A DNA stretch of 64,000 nt from an uncultured Allomuricauda sp. GTDB taxonomy: Bacteria > Bacteroidota > Bacteroidia > Flavobacteriales > Flavobacteriaceae. Below the pieces are notes generated by a model that was not told where the DNA came from, ran no database searches, and was given only the letters and a program-made list of their open reading frames with translations. A program made the position numbers and the translations under genes. Location: NCBI RefSeq assembly GCF_947501165.1, contig NZ_CANMUU010000004.1:1-64000 (forward strand), read 5' to 3'. Numbering within the stretch: the first letter of the stretch is position 1; each line of letters starts with the position of its first letter. Positions 8,273 to 16,697 of the stretch are shown here, one piece after another.

Positions 8273-9272
8273 CTACCAGGTTCTCAAACCCTGGGGTCAT
8301 GTATTCCTTGGTTTTTCCTTCACTATCCAAATAAACAACATACACTTCCGGACCTCCCAAAATATTAGATATCAAAAGTAGCTTTTTGGTGTCGTCCAAA
8401 TCCATGGCCATAAAGGCCGTGGCAAATGCATCTGCCTCTGCACAAGAGTTAGCAATTACACTGGTGGCCAAAACCTTGGAATTTTTAGTGAAGCCAGTTT
8501 TTGGATTGATGGTATGGACATATTTCTCACCCGTTTCAGAATCAACACGAAATTTTCTATAATTACCTGATGAGGCCATAGCCCTATCTTTTAAACGGAC
8601 AATGCGTTTCAATTTTCTTTCATTCTCTGCCTGAGGGTCATCTATACCCACTGTCCACTCTTTTTTTGAAATCACATTAGTCCCACGGGTCAACACCTCA
8701 CCTCCAAGTTCTACAAGATAATCTTCGATTCCTTTTGAATCGAGAAATGCTCCTAATCTATCTATGGTATATCCCTTTGCTACAGCATTGAAATCAAAAT
8801 AGATCTCCTTCCTTTTCTTGCGTATCGTATTTGAACTGGTCAACTCTACCTTATCAAATCCCACATATTGCAAAAGACTATCTACACGGGTACTATCCAA
8901 CTCGATCGGTTTTCCTGGACCAAACCCCCACGCGTTTACCAAAACCCCCACTGTTGGGTCAAAAAAACCATTGGAAACATCATGAATTCGTTTAGAGAGT
9001 TCAAAAACTTCTTGAAACATATGGTCCACTACTAGGGTTGAATCTCCTTGATTTATTTTGGAAATATCCGAATCAGGAATGTATGTCGACATCGATTGGT
9101 TCACGACCTGAAAGACAGAATCGATTTCTTTTTGTAGATCAACTTCCTCATCCGTTATATAAAGTATGGAATAAGTGGTTCCTAATGCATTACCAACGTT
9201 TTGATTTTTTACCGGCCCCTTTTTACATCCAAAAAAAGATATCAGACATAGTATCCCTAAAACTTTTCGCAT
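8265..9272 (-). CDS. apbE: FAD:protein FMN transferase (flavin transferase, lipoprotein)
   Basis: ApbE attaches FMN covalently through a phosphoester bond to threonines of NqrB, NqrC and related proteins. The 335-residue protein starts with a lipoprotein signal (lipobox region SFFGC, Cys16), placing it on the periplasmic side. ApbE features are GTTYSILY, VNAWGFGPG, the conserved DFNAVAKGYTID, ELGGEV, the TINPKTG loop and the ADAFATAFMAM segment. It lies one base downstream of a small Nqr-associated gene on the same strand and about 4 kb from nqrF, so its clients are probably NqrB and NqrC of this locus. Confidence 0.95.
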   Translation of the reverse strand: MRKVLGILCLISFFGCKKGPVKNQNVGNALGTTYSILYITDEEVDLQKEIDSVFQVVNQSMSTYIPDSDISKINQGDSTLVVDHMFQEVFELSKRIHDVSNGFFDPTVGVLVNAWGFGPGKPIELDSTRVDSLLQYVGFDKVELTSSNTIRKKRKEIYFDFNAVAKGYTIDRLGAFLDSKGIEDYLVELGGEVLTRGTNVISKKEWTVGIDDPQAENERKLKRIVRLKDRAMASSGNYRKFRVDSETGEKYVHTINPKTGFTKNSKVLATSVIANSCAEADAFATAFMAMDLDDTKKLLLISNILGGPEVYVVYLDSEGKTKEYMTPGFENLVVN

Positions 9273-9273
9273 C

Positions 9274-9636
9274 CTATTGTATTTCGATTAGTCCTTGATA
9301 TTCCACAACATATTCTTCATTCAAATACACTGGAAGGTTTTGGTCCGAAGCATTGGAAAGACCAACTCCCGCAAAGTAGGTTTTAGCCTCAAATTTGTCT
9401 GCATGATTTTTCATCTTTTCCATCAAACCTTTGTCATACACCATTGGGTTTTCAGGATAGCTAATGTTCCTGACGACAATGAAATGCAATATCTTTTCTT
9501 TCAAACATACGTATTGCGGGTTCTTTTGAAGCTTACTGTTTATAGCCATAAATTCAAACCCGTCAGCTTCCAACTGTCTACCCACAATATTCATGGCCAG
9601 ATTGTGGAGTTCTTGCTCTGTAAGTGGTTTTCCCAT
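9274..9636 (-). CDS. Small Nqr-associated conserved protein, 120 aa
   Basis: The 120-residue soluble protein begins MGKPLTEQELHNLAMNIVG and contains VCLKEKILHFIVVR, KTYFAGVGLSNA and LPVYLNEEYVVEY. It has no signal peptide, membrane segment, or iron-sulphur cysteine motif. From memory, flavobacterial genomes often label this family as NqrF because it sits beside the nqr genes; the sequence does not support that, since the real NqrF is encoded at 13231-14538. It is probably co-transcribed with apbE (one-base gap). A role in Nqr assembly or flavinylation is inferred from position only. Confidence 0.75.
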   Translation of the reverse strand: MGKPLTEQELHNLAMNIVGRQLEADGFEFMAINSKLQKNPQYVCLKEKILHFIVVRNISYPENPMVYDKGLMEKMKNHADKFEAKTYFAGVGLSNASDQNLPVYLNEEYVVEYQGLIEIQ

Positions 9637-9640
9637 GATG

Positions 9641-9648
9641 CAAAATTA
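9641..9648 (-). promoter_or_regulatory. Candidate -7 box (TAATTTTG) of the Nqr-associated gene and apbE
   Basis: On the minus strand TAATTTTG ends 4 bases before the ATG at 9636. It would give apbE and its partner a promoter of their own, separate from the nqr operon. Confidence 0.5.
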
Positions 9649-9718
9649 GGGCTTAAAAGTCATTTGAATGGTAACCTCCGTTCAACTAAATTATGTTAGC
9701 CATGCAGAACTGATAGGA

Positions 9719-10864
9719 CTAATTCATGGTGATATTTTTATCCTTGAACCCATTCTCTATATTTTTAATGTACTCAGTAGGAGTAAATTCTGTCATCTCT
9801 TTAAATACCTTGTAGAAAGTAGATCTTGAGTTAAACCCAACATCAAACGCTATGGAAATAAGCGTAAATTCTTTGTGCTCATTTTGAGTTATTCTTTCTA
9901 TGAAATCTTTTACTCGATATCCATTAACCAGTTCATAAAAAGACTTTTTATAAGAATTATTGAGCACCCATGACAACTTGTTAGTTGTAGTATCAATTTC
10001 ATTCGCTAAAATCGATAAACTTAATTCAGGGCGGCGATATCCTTTATTTTCTTCAAAAAAGGTATCTACTAGACTTTGAATCTTGCTTATTTCATTTTCG
10101 TCAAGTCTAATCCTTTTTTTAGGCTCATCCTCCCGATATGAAGGAAACTGAATTTTAAATATTTCGGGATGTTTTAGGCTATAGAAACCTACAACATAAA
10201 TCTGAATACCAAGTATTAAACACGATATGTCATAAATCAATGCAATATCAATCCATAAATCAATTACAAATCGTTCTAGAATACCTAAAAACCAAAATAC
10301 CATATAAACAGACAGGCAAATGAGCATCACCTTGATAAATTTTATGATAGGTTGATTAAAGGAGAGTTCCTGTTTTTCATTTTTATCATAAAAATTCAGT
10401 AAAGCGCAAGACTTAATTAAATACCCAGAAATAGAGACAAAGAATACAAGGTCGTTAAAAAACAAAAACCTAAAAGCGTAACTACTAATATCTTTTATGA
10501 AATTATAGTTGTAGATATGAAAAAGGCAATAGATAAAGTATAGCGCAGCCGGTAAATAATGAACGTATTTTAAAGTGTAGTTTCCGTTTTTATAAAACAG
10601 TAACCTTCTAATATAGGTATAGGTAAAGGGGCCTAGAAGAAGATACAGCACATTGGTTAGATAACGGTATGTATAGTAGAAATCCGTTTCCAGTTCTGAG
10701 ATTATGACCCTTTCAAACAGAAAAACACTATAAATAATTAGCAAATACTGCATAACCCTATTTGCTCCTGTATATTTTTTGGGGATAAACTGAATAGCAA
10801 AAATTAGGGAAATACAGTGGCCTATCACTAAAACAAGAAAAAGTTCATAAGGGGATATGCTCAT
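9719..10864 (-). CDS. AraC-family transcriptional regulator with membrane-embedded N-terminus
   Basis: The 381-residue protein has roughly seven hydrophobic segments in its first ~240 residues. A soluble C-terminal part follows with the AraC double helix-turn-helix, about residues 270-370: LSILANEIDTTTNKLSWVLN for the first helix pair, and ISIAFDVGFNSRSTFYKVFK with MTEFTPTEY for the second. Regulators of this build sense a signal at the inner membrane. The gene diverges from the S41 peptidase gene across 218 bases that hold a short inverted repeat, so that peptidase is the likely target. Confidence 0.88.
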   Translation of the reverse strand: MSISPYELFLVLVIGHCISLIFAIQFIPKKYTGANRVMQYLLIIYSVFLFERVIISELETDFYYTYRYLTNVLYLLLGPFTYTYIRRLLFYKNGNYTLKYVHYLPAALYFIYCLFHIYNYNFIKDISSYAFRFLFFNDLVFFVSISGYLIKSCALLNFYDKNEKQELSFNQPIIKFIKVMLICLSVYMVFWFLGILERFVIDLWIDIALIYDISCLILGIQIYVVGFYSLKHPEIFKIQFPSYREDEPKKRIRLDENEISKIQSLVDTFFEENKGYRRPELSLSILANEIDTTTNKLSWVLNNSYKKSFYELVNGYRVKDFIERITQNEHKEFTLISIAFDVGFNSRSTFYKVFKEMTEFTPTEYIKNIENGFKDKNITMN

Positions 10865-10975
10865 CTATTTAAAATTTCGGCTTTTGCGTTGAAGCATATT
10901 TTTAACTCAATCTAAAATAAAAATAAACTTAGATTTTCGATTTAGGGTTTGTTCAAAAAAGATTGAAATGAAAAG

Positions 10976-11001
10976 TAGTCCCATCCTATAATTTAGGACT
11001 A
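10976..11001. promoter_or_regulatory. Inverted repeat in AraC/S41 intergenic region, possible operator
   Basis: TAGTCC (10976-10981) and GGACTA (10996-11001) form a perfect 6-bp inverted repeat with a 14-base AT-rich spacer, between the divergent regulator and peptidase genes. Operator function is inferred from position. Confidence 0.3.
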
Positions 11002-11082
11002 ACAGAGAACCAATTTTGGAAATCTAAACACCTAATAAGTACGTTCTTTACTCGGTATTGAAATTCAAAATTTATCACCAGA

Positions 11083-12216
11083 ATGATATCTAAAAAAACA
11101 ATCCTGCGGAGATTTAGATTCTCTTTACTCATTGTATTGATCCTACTCCCGCTTTCGACTTATACCCAAAAATCATTGCCAAAAAATGAAAAAAAGACTG
11201 TAATTACGAGTATCAAAGAATTGATTGATTCAAACTATGTTATGGTCAATCTAATTGAAACTATAAATCATTCGTTAGACAGTATCTATGGTTCCGGGAA
11301 GTACAGTTCAATATCAAAACATGAAGATTTTGCAAAGACTTTGACTGAAGATTTAGTGAAAATAAGCAAGGATAAACATTTTAAAGTACAATACAACCCA
11401 GAGTTAATACAATCAAGACGTGAATGGTTCCAAAGACAGCAAGAACTACTAGAAGAAGATGACCCAGATATTGAGGGAGAACAAGAAAATGAGTCTGACG
11501 AGGAGTACATTGATTGGAATTTTTGGTATGCAGAAAAAGAGAATTTCGGATTTGAAAAAATAGAAATACTCGATGGGAACATAGGTTATGTAAAACTTAC
11601 CTTTTGGCAACCTCTAGACTGGGTGAGAGCAACCATGGATGCTACAATGGGCTTTGTGGCCAATACCGATGCATTGATTATCGACTTAACAGAGAATCAA
11701 GGCGGCTATAGTCCTTCAGATAGCTACTTGGGTAGTTACTTTTTTGAAGAAAATCCAACAAAATGGACATCAAGCTTTAATAGGCCTTTAGGAGAAACTT
11801 CAGATGTTTTTACATTTCAGGAAATTGGGGGAGATAGGTATTTAAACAAGCCTATTTTTATTTTGGTCAGTGAGGAAACCTTTTCTTTAGCAGAGCAATT
11901 TGCATACAGCATGAAGCATTTTAAGAAAGCAATAATAGTTGGACAAAATACTGCTGGTGCCGCTCATGCCATTGATTTTATTGAAATAAATGACAATTTT
12001 GCCATTCAACTTCCAATAGTAAAACATATACATCCTGTAACTAAGACAGATTGGGAAGGAATTGGTGTAATACCCCACCGAAACGCAAAAGTGGATGAAG
12101 CTTTAAAGGTAGCATATTTGGCGGCTTTGGATAAACTTCTAGTTAACACAGAATATGATAAGCTCAAAGAAAAGTACAGTACTTTGAAGAAGGAAATCAA
12201 TAATTCTAAGAATTGA
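11083..12216 (+). CDS. S41 family peptidase (tail-specific/IRBP-like)
   Basis: The 377-residue exported protein has a signal peptide at about residues 11-29 (ending TYTQ). A helical S41 N-terminal domain follows at about 40-140, with a very acidic insertion rich in Glu and Asp (about 120-145). The peptidase core holds IGYVKLTFW, ALIIDLTENQGG, SEETFSLAEQFAY with the nucleophile-region serine, and VGQNTAGAAH. It ends in the IGVIPHRNAKVDEAL segment typical of C-terminal-processing-like peptidases. No PDZ domain is evident. It diverges from the AraC-type regulator. Confidence 0.87.
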   Translation: MISKKTILRRFRFSLLIVLILLPLSTYTQKSLPKNEKKTVITSIKELIDSNYVMVNLIETINHSLDSIYGSGKYSSISKHEDFAKTLTEDLVKISKDKHFKVQYNPELIQSRREWFQRQQELLEEDDPDIEGEQENESDEEYIDWNFWYAEKENFGFEKIEILDGNIGYVKLTFWQPLDWVRATMDATMGFVANTDALIIDLTENQGGYSPSDSYLGSYFFEENPTKWTSSFNRPLGETSDVFTFQEIGGDRYLNKPIFILVSEETFSLAEQFAYSMKHFKKAIIVGQNTAGAAHAIDFIEINDNFAIQLPIVKHIHPVTKTDWEGIGVIPHRNAKVDEALKVAYLAALDKLLVNTEYDKLKEKYSTLKKEINNSKN

Positions 12217-12277
12217 ATACAACTTAAAGCTCAGTAACTAGTGTAATCCAAAAAATCTAGTTTTTTGATTTTAAAAG

Positions 12278-13144
12278 TCATTTAAAACGTACAAACTTTG
12301 AGCTTTGAAAGGTGTAGTTGGATACTGGAATAACTGCATCTTTTTCTAAGGTATACCACGGAGATATGGTCGTATTTTCAAGGTTTTTTACCAAATGTAC
12401 GTTTTGGGCCGGAGTGTTACCTTGAAACAACAAATACACTTTTTCTCCTTCTGAATTAACCGCTTCATCACAAATCATTACTATATGTCCCGGACTTCCA
12501 CCTTTTATCAGCATATCACCTAATTTTAAATCCCTGGCATCTTCAACCCTAGGTAGTTCGTGATACAGTGAAAGAGTTCCAGCATAGGTATAGATAAGTT
12601 TCAGATATCTGTAAAAATTAGCCTTGGAATCATCGGGTACCGCTGTTTTATGGAAACTAACCTTGTTTCCGTCTATTTTGGGTCTATAGCCTTGAGCATA
12701 TTTCTTCCATGTACAATGGTGTCCGCTAGTGAAGTTAAAGCCAATCTCTTCTTTTCTATTGGTATCCCATAAATATTCACTTCGGATTCGAATAAGGGCA
12801 TCTGCACATTGCTGAAGACCATTCTCTGGGACAGGAATCTCAAGAATTCCAATATGGCCATATTGCCAAAAATACTCCGTACCATCGTAATTGATAATTT
12901 TGCTTCCGTAGGGTTTTAACTTGTAATTTCTTAAATAGTCTTCGAATGAACCCCTTGGATACTCAACACGTTCATAACCGATAGGTACGTTTACCCGAGA
13001 TATAATCGTGAGGCTATCTTCGTTAATTAAGCTTGGTTCCGTTACAAGAGCTGTTACCGTATCCTTATGCTTTACAGGCTTTACTTTGTAAAGAACAAGG
13101 CAAAGCAATGAAATGCCTAGAATTATCAACAGTAGTTTTTTCAT
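12278..13144 (-). CDS. DUF4846 domain-containing protein
   Basis: The start is placed at ATG 13144 (MKKLLLIILGISLLCLVLY, a signal peptide or anchor). A start at 13177 would lie inside the nqrF terminator hairpin. The mature part of this 288-residue protein matches my memory of DUF4846: GHHCTWKKYAQGYRP around residues 135-150, then RDLKLGDMLIKGGSPGH and YLLFQGNTPAQNVH. The HC and GDMLI...GSPGH...GNTPAQ pattern resembles a Cys/His hydrolase fold such as NlpC-like enzymes, but catalysis is not established. It sits directly downstream of the nqr operon and converges with the S41 gene. Confidence 0.75.
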   Translation of the reverse strand: MKKLLLIILGISLLCLVLYKVKPVKHKDTVTALVTEPSLINEDSLTIISRVNVPIGYERVEYPRGSFEDYLRNYKLKPYGSKIINYDGTEYFWQYGHIGILEIPVPENGLQQCADALIRIRSEYLWDTNRKEEIGFNFTSGHHCTWKKYAQGYRPKIDGNKVSFHKTAVPDDSKANFYRYLKLIYTYAGTLSLYHELPRVEDARDLKLGDMLIKGGSPGHIVMICDEAVNSEGEKVYLLFQGNTPAQNVHLVKNLENTTISPWYTLEKDAVIPVSNYTFQSSKFVRFK

Positions 13145-13155
13145 ATTCACCGAAT

Positions 13156-13183
13156 AAAAAAACCGATACTTTCGCATCGGTTT
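13156..13183 (-). terminator. Intrinsic terminator after nqrF
   Basis: On the minus strand AAACCGAT pairs with ATCGGTTT around an 8-base loop and is followed by a run of T. It closes the nqr operon before the DUF4846 gene. Confidence 0.8.
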
Positions 13184-13230
13184 GGTTTATTTTATACCTC
13201 TTGATTACACTCGAGATTACATTCTAACTT

Positions 13231-14538
13231 CTATCCACCAAAATCATCGAAGCGGATGTTCTCATCTGGAATACCAAAGTCCTCACCCATCTTTTGGACA
13301 GCTTTGTTCATTAATGGAGGTCCACAGAAATAGAGTTCAATATCTTCGGGTGCTTCATGATGATTCAAATAATTGTCGATAACACAGTTATGGATAAATC
13401 CAACAAAACCATCTCCTTCAGCATCTATATCTTCCTTTACTTTCCAATTGTCTTCTTCCAAAGGTTCAGAAAGCGCCATATAAAACTTAAAGTTAGGGAA
13501 GCTTCTCTCCAACTCTTTGAAATGCTCAATGTAGAAAAGCTCTCTTTTAGAACGACCTCCGTACCAATAGGTTACCTTTCTGTTGGTTTTTAAAGTCTTG
13601 AACAGGTGATATAAGTGCGAACGCATCGGTGCCATACCTGCTCCACCACCCACATACAACATTTCAGATTCTGATTCATTAATGAAAAATTCTCCAAATG
13701 GCCCAGAAATAGTCACTGGGTCTCCAGGTTTTAATCCGAAGATATAGGAAGATGCAACACCTGGGTTAACGTCCATCCATCCGTTCTTTGAACGATCCCA
13801 TGGCGGTGTGGCAATACGAACGTTCAACATGATTTCTCGACCCTCTGCTGGGTAGGAAGCCATGGAATAAGCACGCTCTACCGTTTCTGGATTCTTCATT
13901 ACCAACGGCCAAAGTCCGAATTTATCCCACTCCGCTTGAAACTTATCCGGAGTTTCGTGCTCTTCGGGGTGGGCTGTAATATCCATATCTGAATATTTTA
14001 CTTCGCACGGAGGAATCTCAATTTGAATATAACCTCCAGCCTTGTAATTCATTTCTTCCGGAATTTCTACCACGAATTCCTTAATAAAAGAGGCCACATT
14101 GTAGTTACGCACTACCTTGGCATCCCATTTTTTGATGCCAAAGACTTCTTCAGGAATGGTAATTTCCATATCCTGCTTTACTTTTACCTGACATGCCAAT
14201 CTTGCTCCGTGCTGTAATTCTTTCCGTGAAAAGTGTGGAGTTTCTGTTGGAAGGGCCTCTCCCCCTCCTGAAAGCACGTGACATTCGCATTGGATACATG
14301 TTCCACCACCTCCACAGGCAGAAGGCAAGAATACTTTTTGATTGCCCAAAGTGGATAATAAGGTACCCCCGGAGGCAACTTCAATTTTCTTTTCTCCATT
14401 GATGGTCAAGGTAACGGGACCTGATGGAGATAATTTTTCCTTGGTAAATAGCAATAGGGCCACCAAGAGCAACAATAAAATAAGAAAAGCAACAACGGTG
14501 ATTAAAATTGTACCTCCGGTACTCGTAGCTAAAATCAT
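13231..14538 (-). CDS. nqrF: Na+-translocating NADH:quinone reductase subunit F
   Basis: This is the NADH entry subunit: it oxidises NADH via FAD and passes electrons through a [2Fe-2S] centre. The 435-residue protein has one N-terminal membrane segment (residues 10-31). A ferredoxin domain carries C75, C81, C84 and C116 in the C-x5-C-x2-C-x31-C pattern. The reductase has ERAYSMASYP for FAD binding, YVGGGAGMAPMRSH for NADH binding, and YFCGPPLMNKAV near the end; it finishes in FDDFGG. It is the last gene of nqrABCDEF, 2 bases after nqrE, and is followed by a terminator. Confidence 0.98.
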   Translation of the reverse strand: MILATSTGGTILITVVAFLILLLLLVALLLFTKEKLSPSGPVTLTINGEKKIEVASGGTLLSTLGNQKVFLPSACGGGGTCIQCECHVLSGGGEALPTETPHFSRKELQHGARLACQVKVKQDMEITIPEEVFGIKKWDAKVVRNYNVASFIKEFVVEIPEEMNYKAGGYIQIEIPPCEVKYSDMDITAHPEEHETPDKFQAEWDKFGLWPLVMKNPETVERAYSMASYPAEGREIMLNVRIATPPWDRSKNGWMDVNPGVASSYIFGLKPGDPVTISGPFGEFFINESESEMLYVGGGAGMAPMRSHLYHLFKTLKTNRKVTYWYGGRSKRELFYIEHFKELERSFPNFKFYMALSEPLEEDNWKVKEDIDAEGDGFVGFIHNCVIDNYLNHHEAPEDIELYFCGPPLMNKAVQKMGEDFGIPDENIRFDDFGG

Positions 14539-14540
14539 AT

Positions 14541-15284
14541 TTATTTGTTTAAAACTTCGTTATAGGAAACTGCTTTATCATCGCTATCAATTTCCTCGTT
14601 TATTTCTTTTTCCTCTTTACTTTTTTCAACTGTAGTATTGTCTGTGCCTTCGGGTGGTTCATTATCGCCAGTTAGCATACCTCCAAAACTTTGAAAACCA
14701 ATACCCATCAATCCTGTGATAATAAAAGTAATACCCAACCCTCTTAACGGTGGTGGCACATTGGAATATCTGATTTTTTCTCGGATAGCTGCAATGGCCA
14801 AAATGGCTAAAAACCAACCTATTCCAGAACTAATTCCGTAATTAAGTGCCAAGCCCAAACTAGGTATTTCTCTGGCTTGCATGAACAAGGAACCTCCCAA
14901 GATAGCGCAGTTAACCGCTATCAATGGCAAGAAAATACCCAAAGAATTGTAAAGGGCCGGAGAAAACTTCTCTACTACAATCTCCACCAATTGCACCATG
15001 GTTGCAATCGTTGCGATAAACATTATAAATGAAAGGAAACTCAAATTATAATCTGCATACTCAGGTCCTAACCAAGCCAAAGCACCATCTTGTAAAAGAT
15101 ATTGGTCTAAAAGCCAGTTAAGAGGAACTGTTACGGCCAATACGAAGATTACCGCAGCTCCCAATCCTACGGCCGTTGATACTTTTTTGGATACGGCCAA
15201 ATAGGAACACATTCCCAAAAAGACCGCAAAAACCATATTGTCTATGAAGATGGACTTGAAAAATAACTCTAAATGCTCTAACAT
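14541..15284 (-). CDS. nqrE: Na+-translocating NADH:quinone reductase subunit E
   Basis: An integral membrane subunit with about six helices; with NqrD it holds an intramembrane iron-sulphur centre. Characteristic segments are IFIDNMVFAVFLGMCSYLA with Cys26, SFIMFIATIATMVQLVEI and PLIAVNCAILGGSLF with the second conserved cysteine. At 247 residues it is longer than the usual ~200. The excess is a hydrophilic acidic tail after about residue 205, rich in Glu, Asp and Lys and ending AVSYNEVLNK. It sits between nqrD and nqrF with gaps of 11 and 2 bases. Confidence 0.97.
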   Translation of the reverse strand: MLEHLELFFKSIFIDNMVFAVFLGMCSYLAVSKKVSTAVGLGAAVIFVLAVTVPLNWLLDQYLLQDGALAWLGPEYADYNLSFLSFIMFIATIATMVQLVEIVVEKFSPALYNSLGIFLPLIAVNCAILGGSLFMQAREIPSLGLALNYGISSGIGWFLAILAIAAIREKIRYSNVPPPLRGLGITFIITGLMGIGFQSFGGMLTGDNEPPEGTDNTTVEKSKEEKEINEEIDSDDKAVSYNEVLNK

Positions 15285-15295
15285 GCTTCCTTACT

Positions 15296-15943
15296 TTATG
15301 CTTCTTCAATTAATGCCTTATTTCTGGAACGTTGTACCCAGATGATAATTCCAACCACAATCAATGCTGCTGGAGGAATAATCATAAATCCATTGTTCTC
15401 ATAACCGATGGAATACAATCCCGTTTTGGCAATGGGGTCTCCTAAAACCGGAATACCGAACAAAGTTCCTGAACCTAATAATTCTCTAAAAAATCCAATG
15501 ATTACCAAAATTACACCGTAACCAAGAGCATTACCGATACCATCTAAAAATGATCTCCATACCCCATTACCAAGGGCAAACGCTTCAAAGCGTCCCATGA
15601 TAATACAATTTGTAATAATCAATCCGACAAATACAGATAGTGTTTTGCTCAATTCGTAGGCAAAAGCCTTTAAAACCTGGTCCACTACAATCACTAGAGT
15701 AGCAACCACTATTAGCTGTGCAATAATCCTAATCTTAGAAGGGATTACATTTCTGAGCAAGGAAATAACGATATTTCCAATTCCCATCACAAAGATTACA
15801 GAAATAGCCATTACTAAAGAAGCCTTTAGTTCGGCCGTAATCGCCAAAGCAGAACAAATTCCCAATACTTGAATAGTAATTGGATTGTTATCTGCTAGAG
15901 GGTCTAGTATAAGATTTGCATCTTTTTTTGAGAGTAATGCCAT
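15296..15943 (-). CDS. nqrD: Na+-translocating NADH:quinone reductase subunit D
   Basis: A 215-residue integral membrane subunit, homologous to NqrE and pairing with it. Motifs are LDPLADNNPITIQVLGICSALAI near the N-terminus with the conserved cysteine, and LIITNCIIMGRFEAFA with the second. These cysteines bind the shared membrane [2Fe-2S] centre in known Nqr structures. About six hydrophobic helices are visible. The length is normal. It lies 2 bases after nqrC and 11 bases before nqrE. Confidence 0.97.
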   Translation of the reverse strand: MALLSKKDANLILDPLADNNPITIQVLGICSALAITAELKASLVMAISVIFVMGIGNIVISLLRNVIPSKIRIIAQLIVVATLVIVVDQVLKAFAYELSKTLSVFVGLIITNCIIMGRFEAFALGNGVWRSFLDGIGNALGYGVILVIIGFFRELLGSGTLFGIPVLGDPIAKTGLYSIGYENNGFMIIPPAALIVVGIIIWVQRSRNKALIEEA

Positions 15944-15945
15944 TT

Positions 15946-16695
15946 CTAGTTGTTTCTAATTGTTTCCAAATAAGGTCTATAAGCTTTCAGGGTTTCTTTA
16001 ATCATTGCCGAAACACCATTCCCTGTTATCGTTGCCCCTGCTATGGCATCTACCTCATTATCTTCTTTATCGTTGTTAACAGGATCATTGTTGGTTTTTG
16101 ACACCTCGATTCCAGAATAGCTTTTTCCTTCCATCAGAGACTCGCCAATGAAGTCGTCCATAAAAAACCTTAGTTTAATATTAGCACCAAGTCCTGCTGT
16201 TTCACCCTTATGATCAAAATACACTCCTTGTACTACCATGTCTTTATCCACTGACATAAATCCCCAAATAGCATCCCATAGTCCTTTACCGTACATGGGC
16301 AACACATAGAGTTCTTCCCCCTCCTTTTCCCCAACAAATATGGGAAGACGGGCATCACCACCTTCTTTTAAAGCTGCTAGCTGTTTCTTCACATCAATAA
16401 GAAATGCTTGGTCATCCTCTTGAATTTCTCCATTTACCCAAACATATTGATGCTTTACTTTTTCAGTGAATCTTTGCTCTACTACATCCGTGGGTATGAA
16501 ATTAACACCACTATCTGGGGTATTTTCATTGATTCCCATGGCGTACAATATGTTCTGTTGTCTTTCAAAACGTTCATTTTCCTTAATCTTTCCGCTAAGG
16601 CTAGATGCAAGAAAGGCCAATAGCGAGCCTACAACAGCTACCATAATCACCGCAAACAATACGGTATAACTATTTTTATCTGTATTCAATGCCAT
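15946..16695 (-). CDS. nqrC: Na+-translocating NADH:quinone reductase subunit C
   Basis: The subunit has one N-terminal membrane helix (residues 9-31) and a periplasmic FMN-binding domain. The flavinylation motif is D216-A-I-A-G-A-T222 (DAIAGATITGNGVS), so T222 is the expected acceptor of covalent FMN from ApbE. Other family segments are YVLPMYGKGLWDAIWGFMS and GETAGLGANI. The length of 249 residues is normal. It follows nqrB by 2 bases. Confidence 0.97.
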   Translation of the reverse strand: MALNTDKNSYTVLFAVIMVAVVGSLLAFLASSLSGKIKENERFERQQNILYAMGINENTPDSGVNFIPTDVVEQRFTEKVKHQYVWVNGEIQEDDQAFLIDVKKQLAALKEGGDARLPIFVGEKEGEELYVLPMYGKGLWDAIWGFMSVDKDMVVQGVYFDHKGETAGLGANIKLRFFMDDFIGESLMEGKSYSGIEVSKTNNDPVNNDKEDNEVDAIAGATITGNGVSAMIKETLKAYRPYLETIRNN

Positions 16696-16697
16696 GA

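Noticed and set aside
9274-9636. Calling the 120-aa gene a second nqrF
   Set aside because: No ferredoxin cysteines, FAD or NADH motifs; the true NqrF is complete at 13231-14538.
9295-9699. 134-codon plus-strand open frame antisense to the Nqr-associated gene
   Set aside because: Shadow of the minus-strand gene; its translation has no coherent domain.
13145-13177. Upstream start for the DUF4846 gene
   Set aside because: It lies in the nqrF terminator hairpin; ATG 13144 gives a normal signal peptide.
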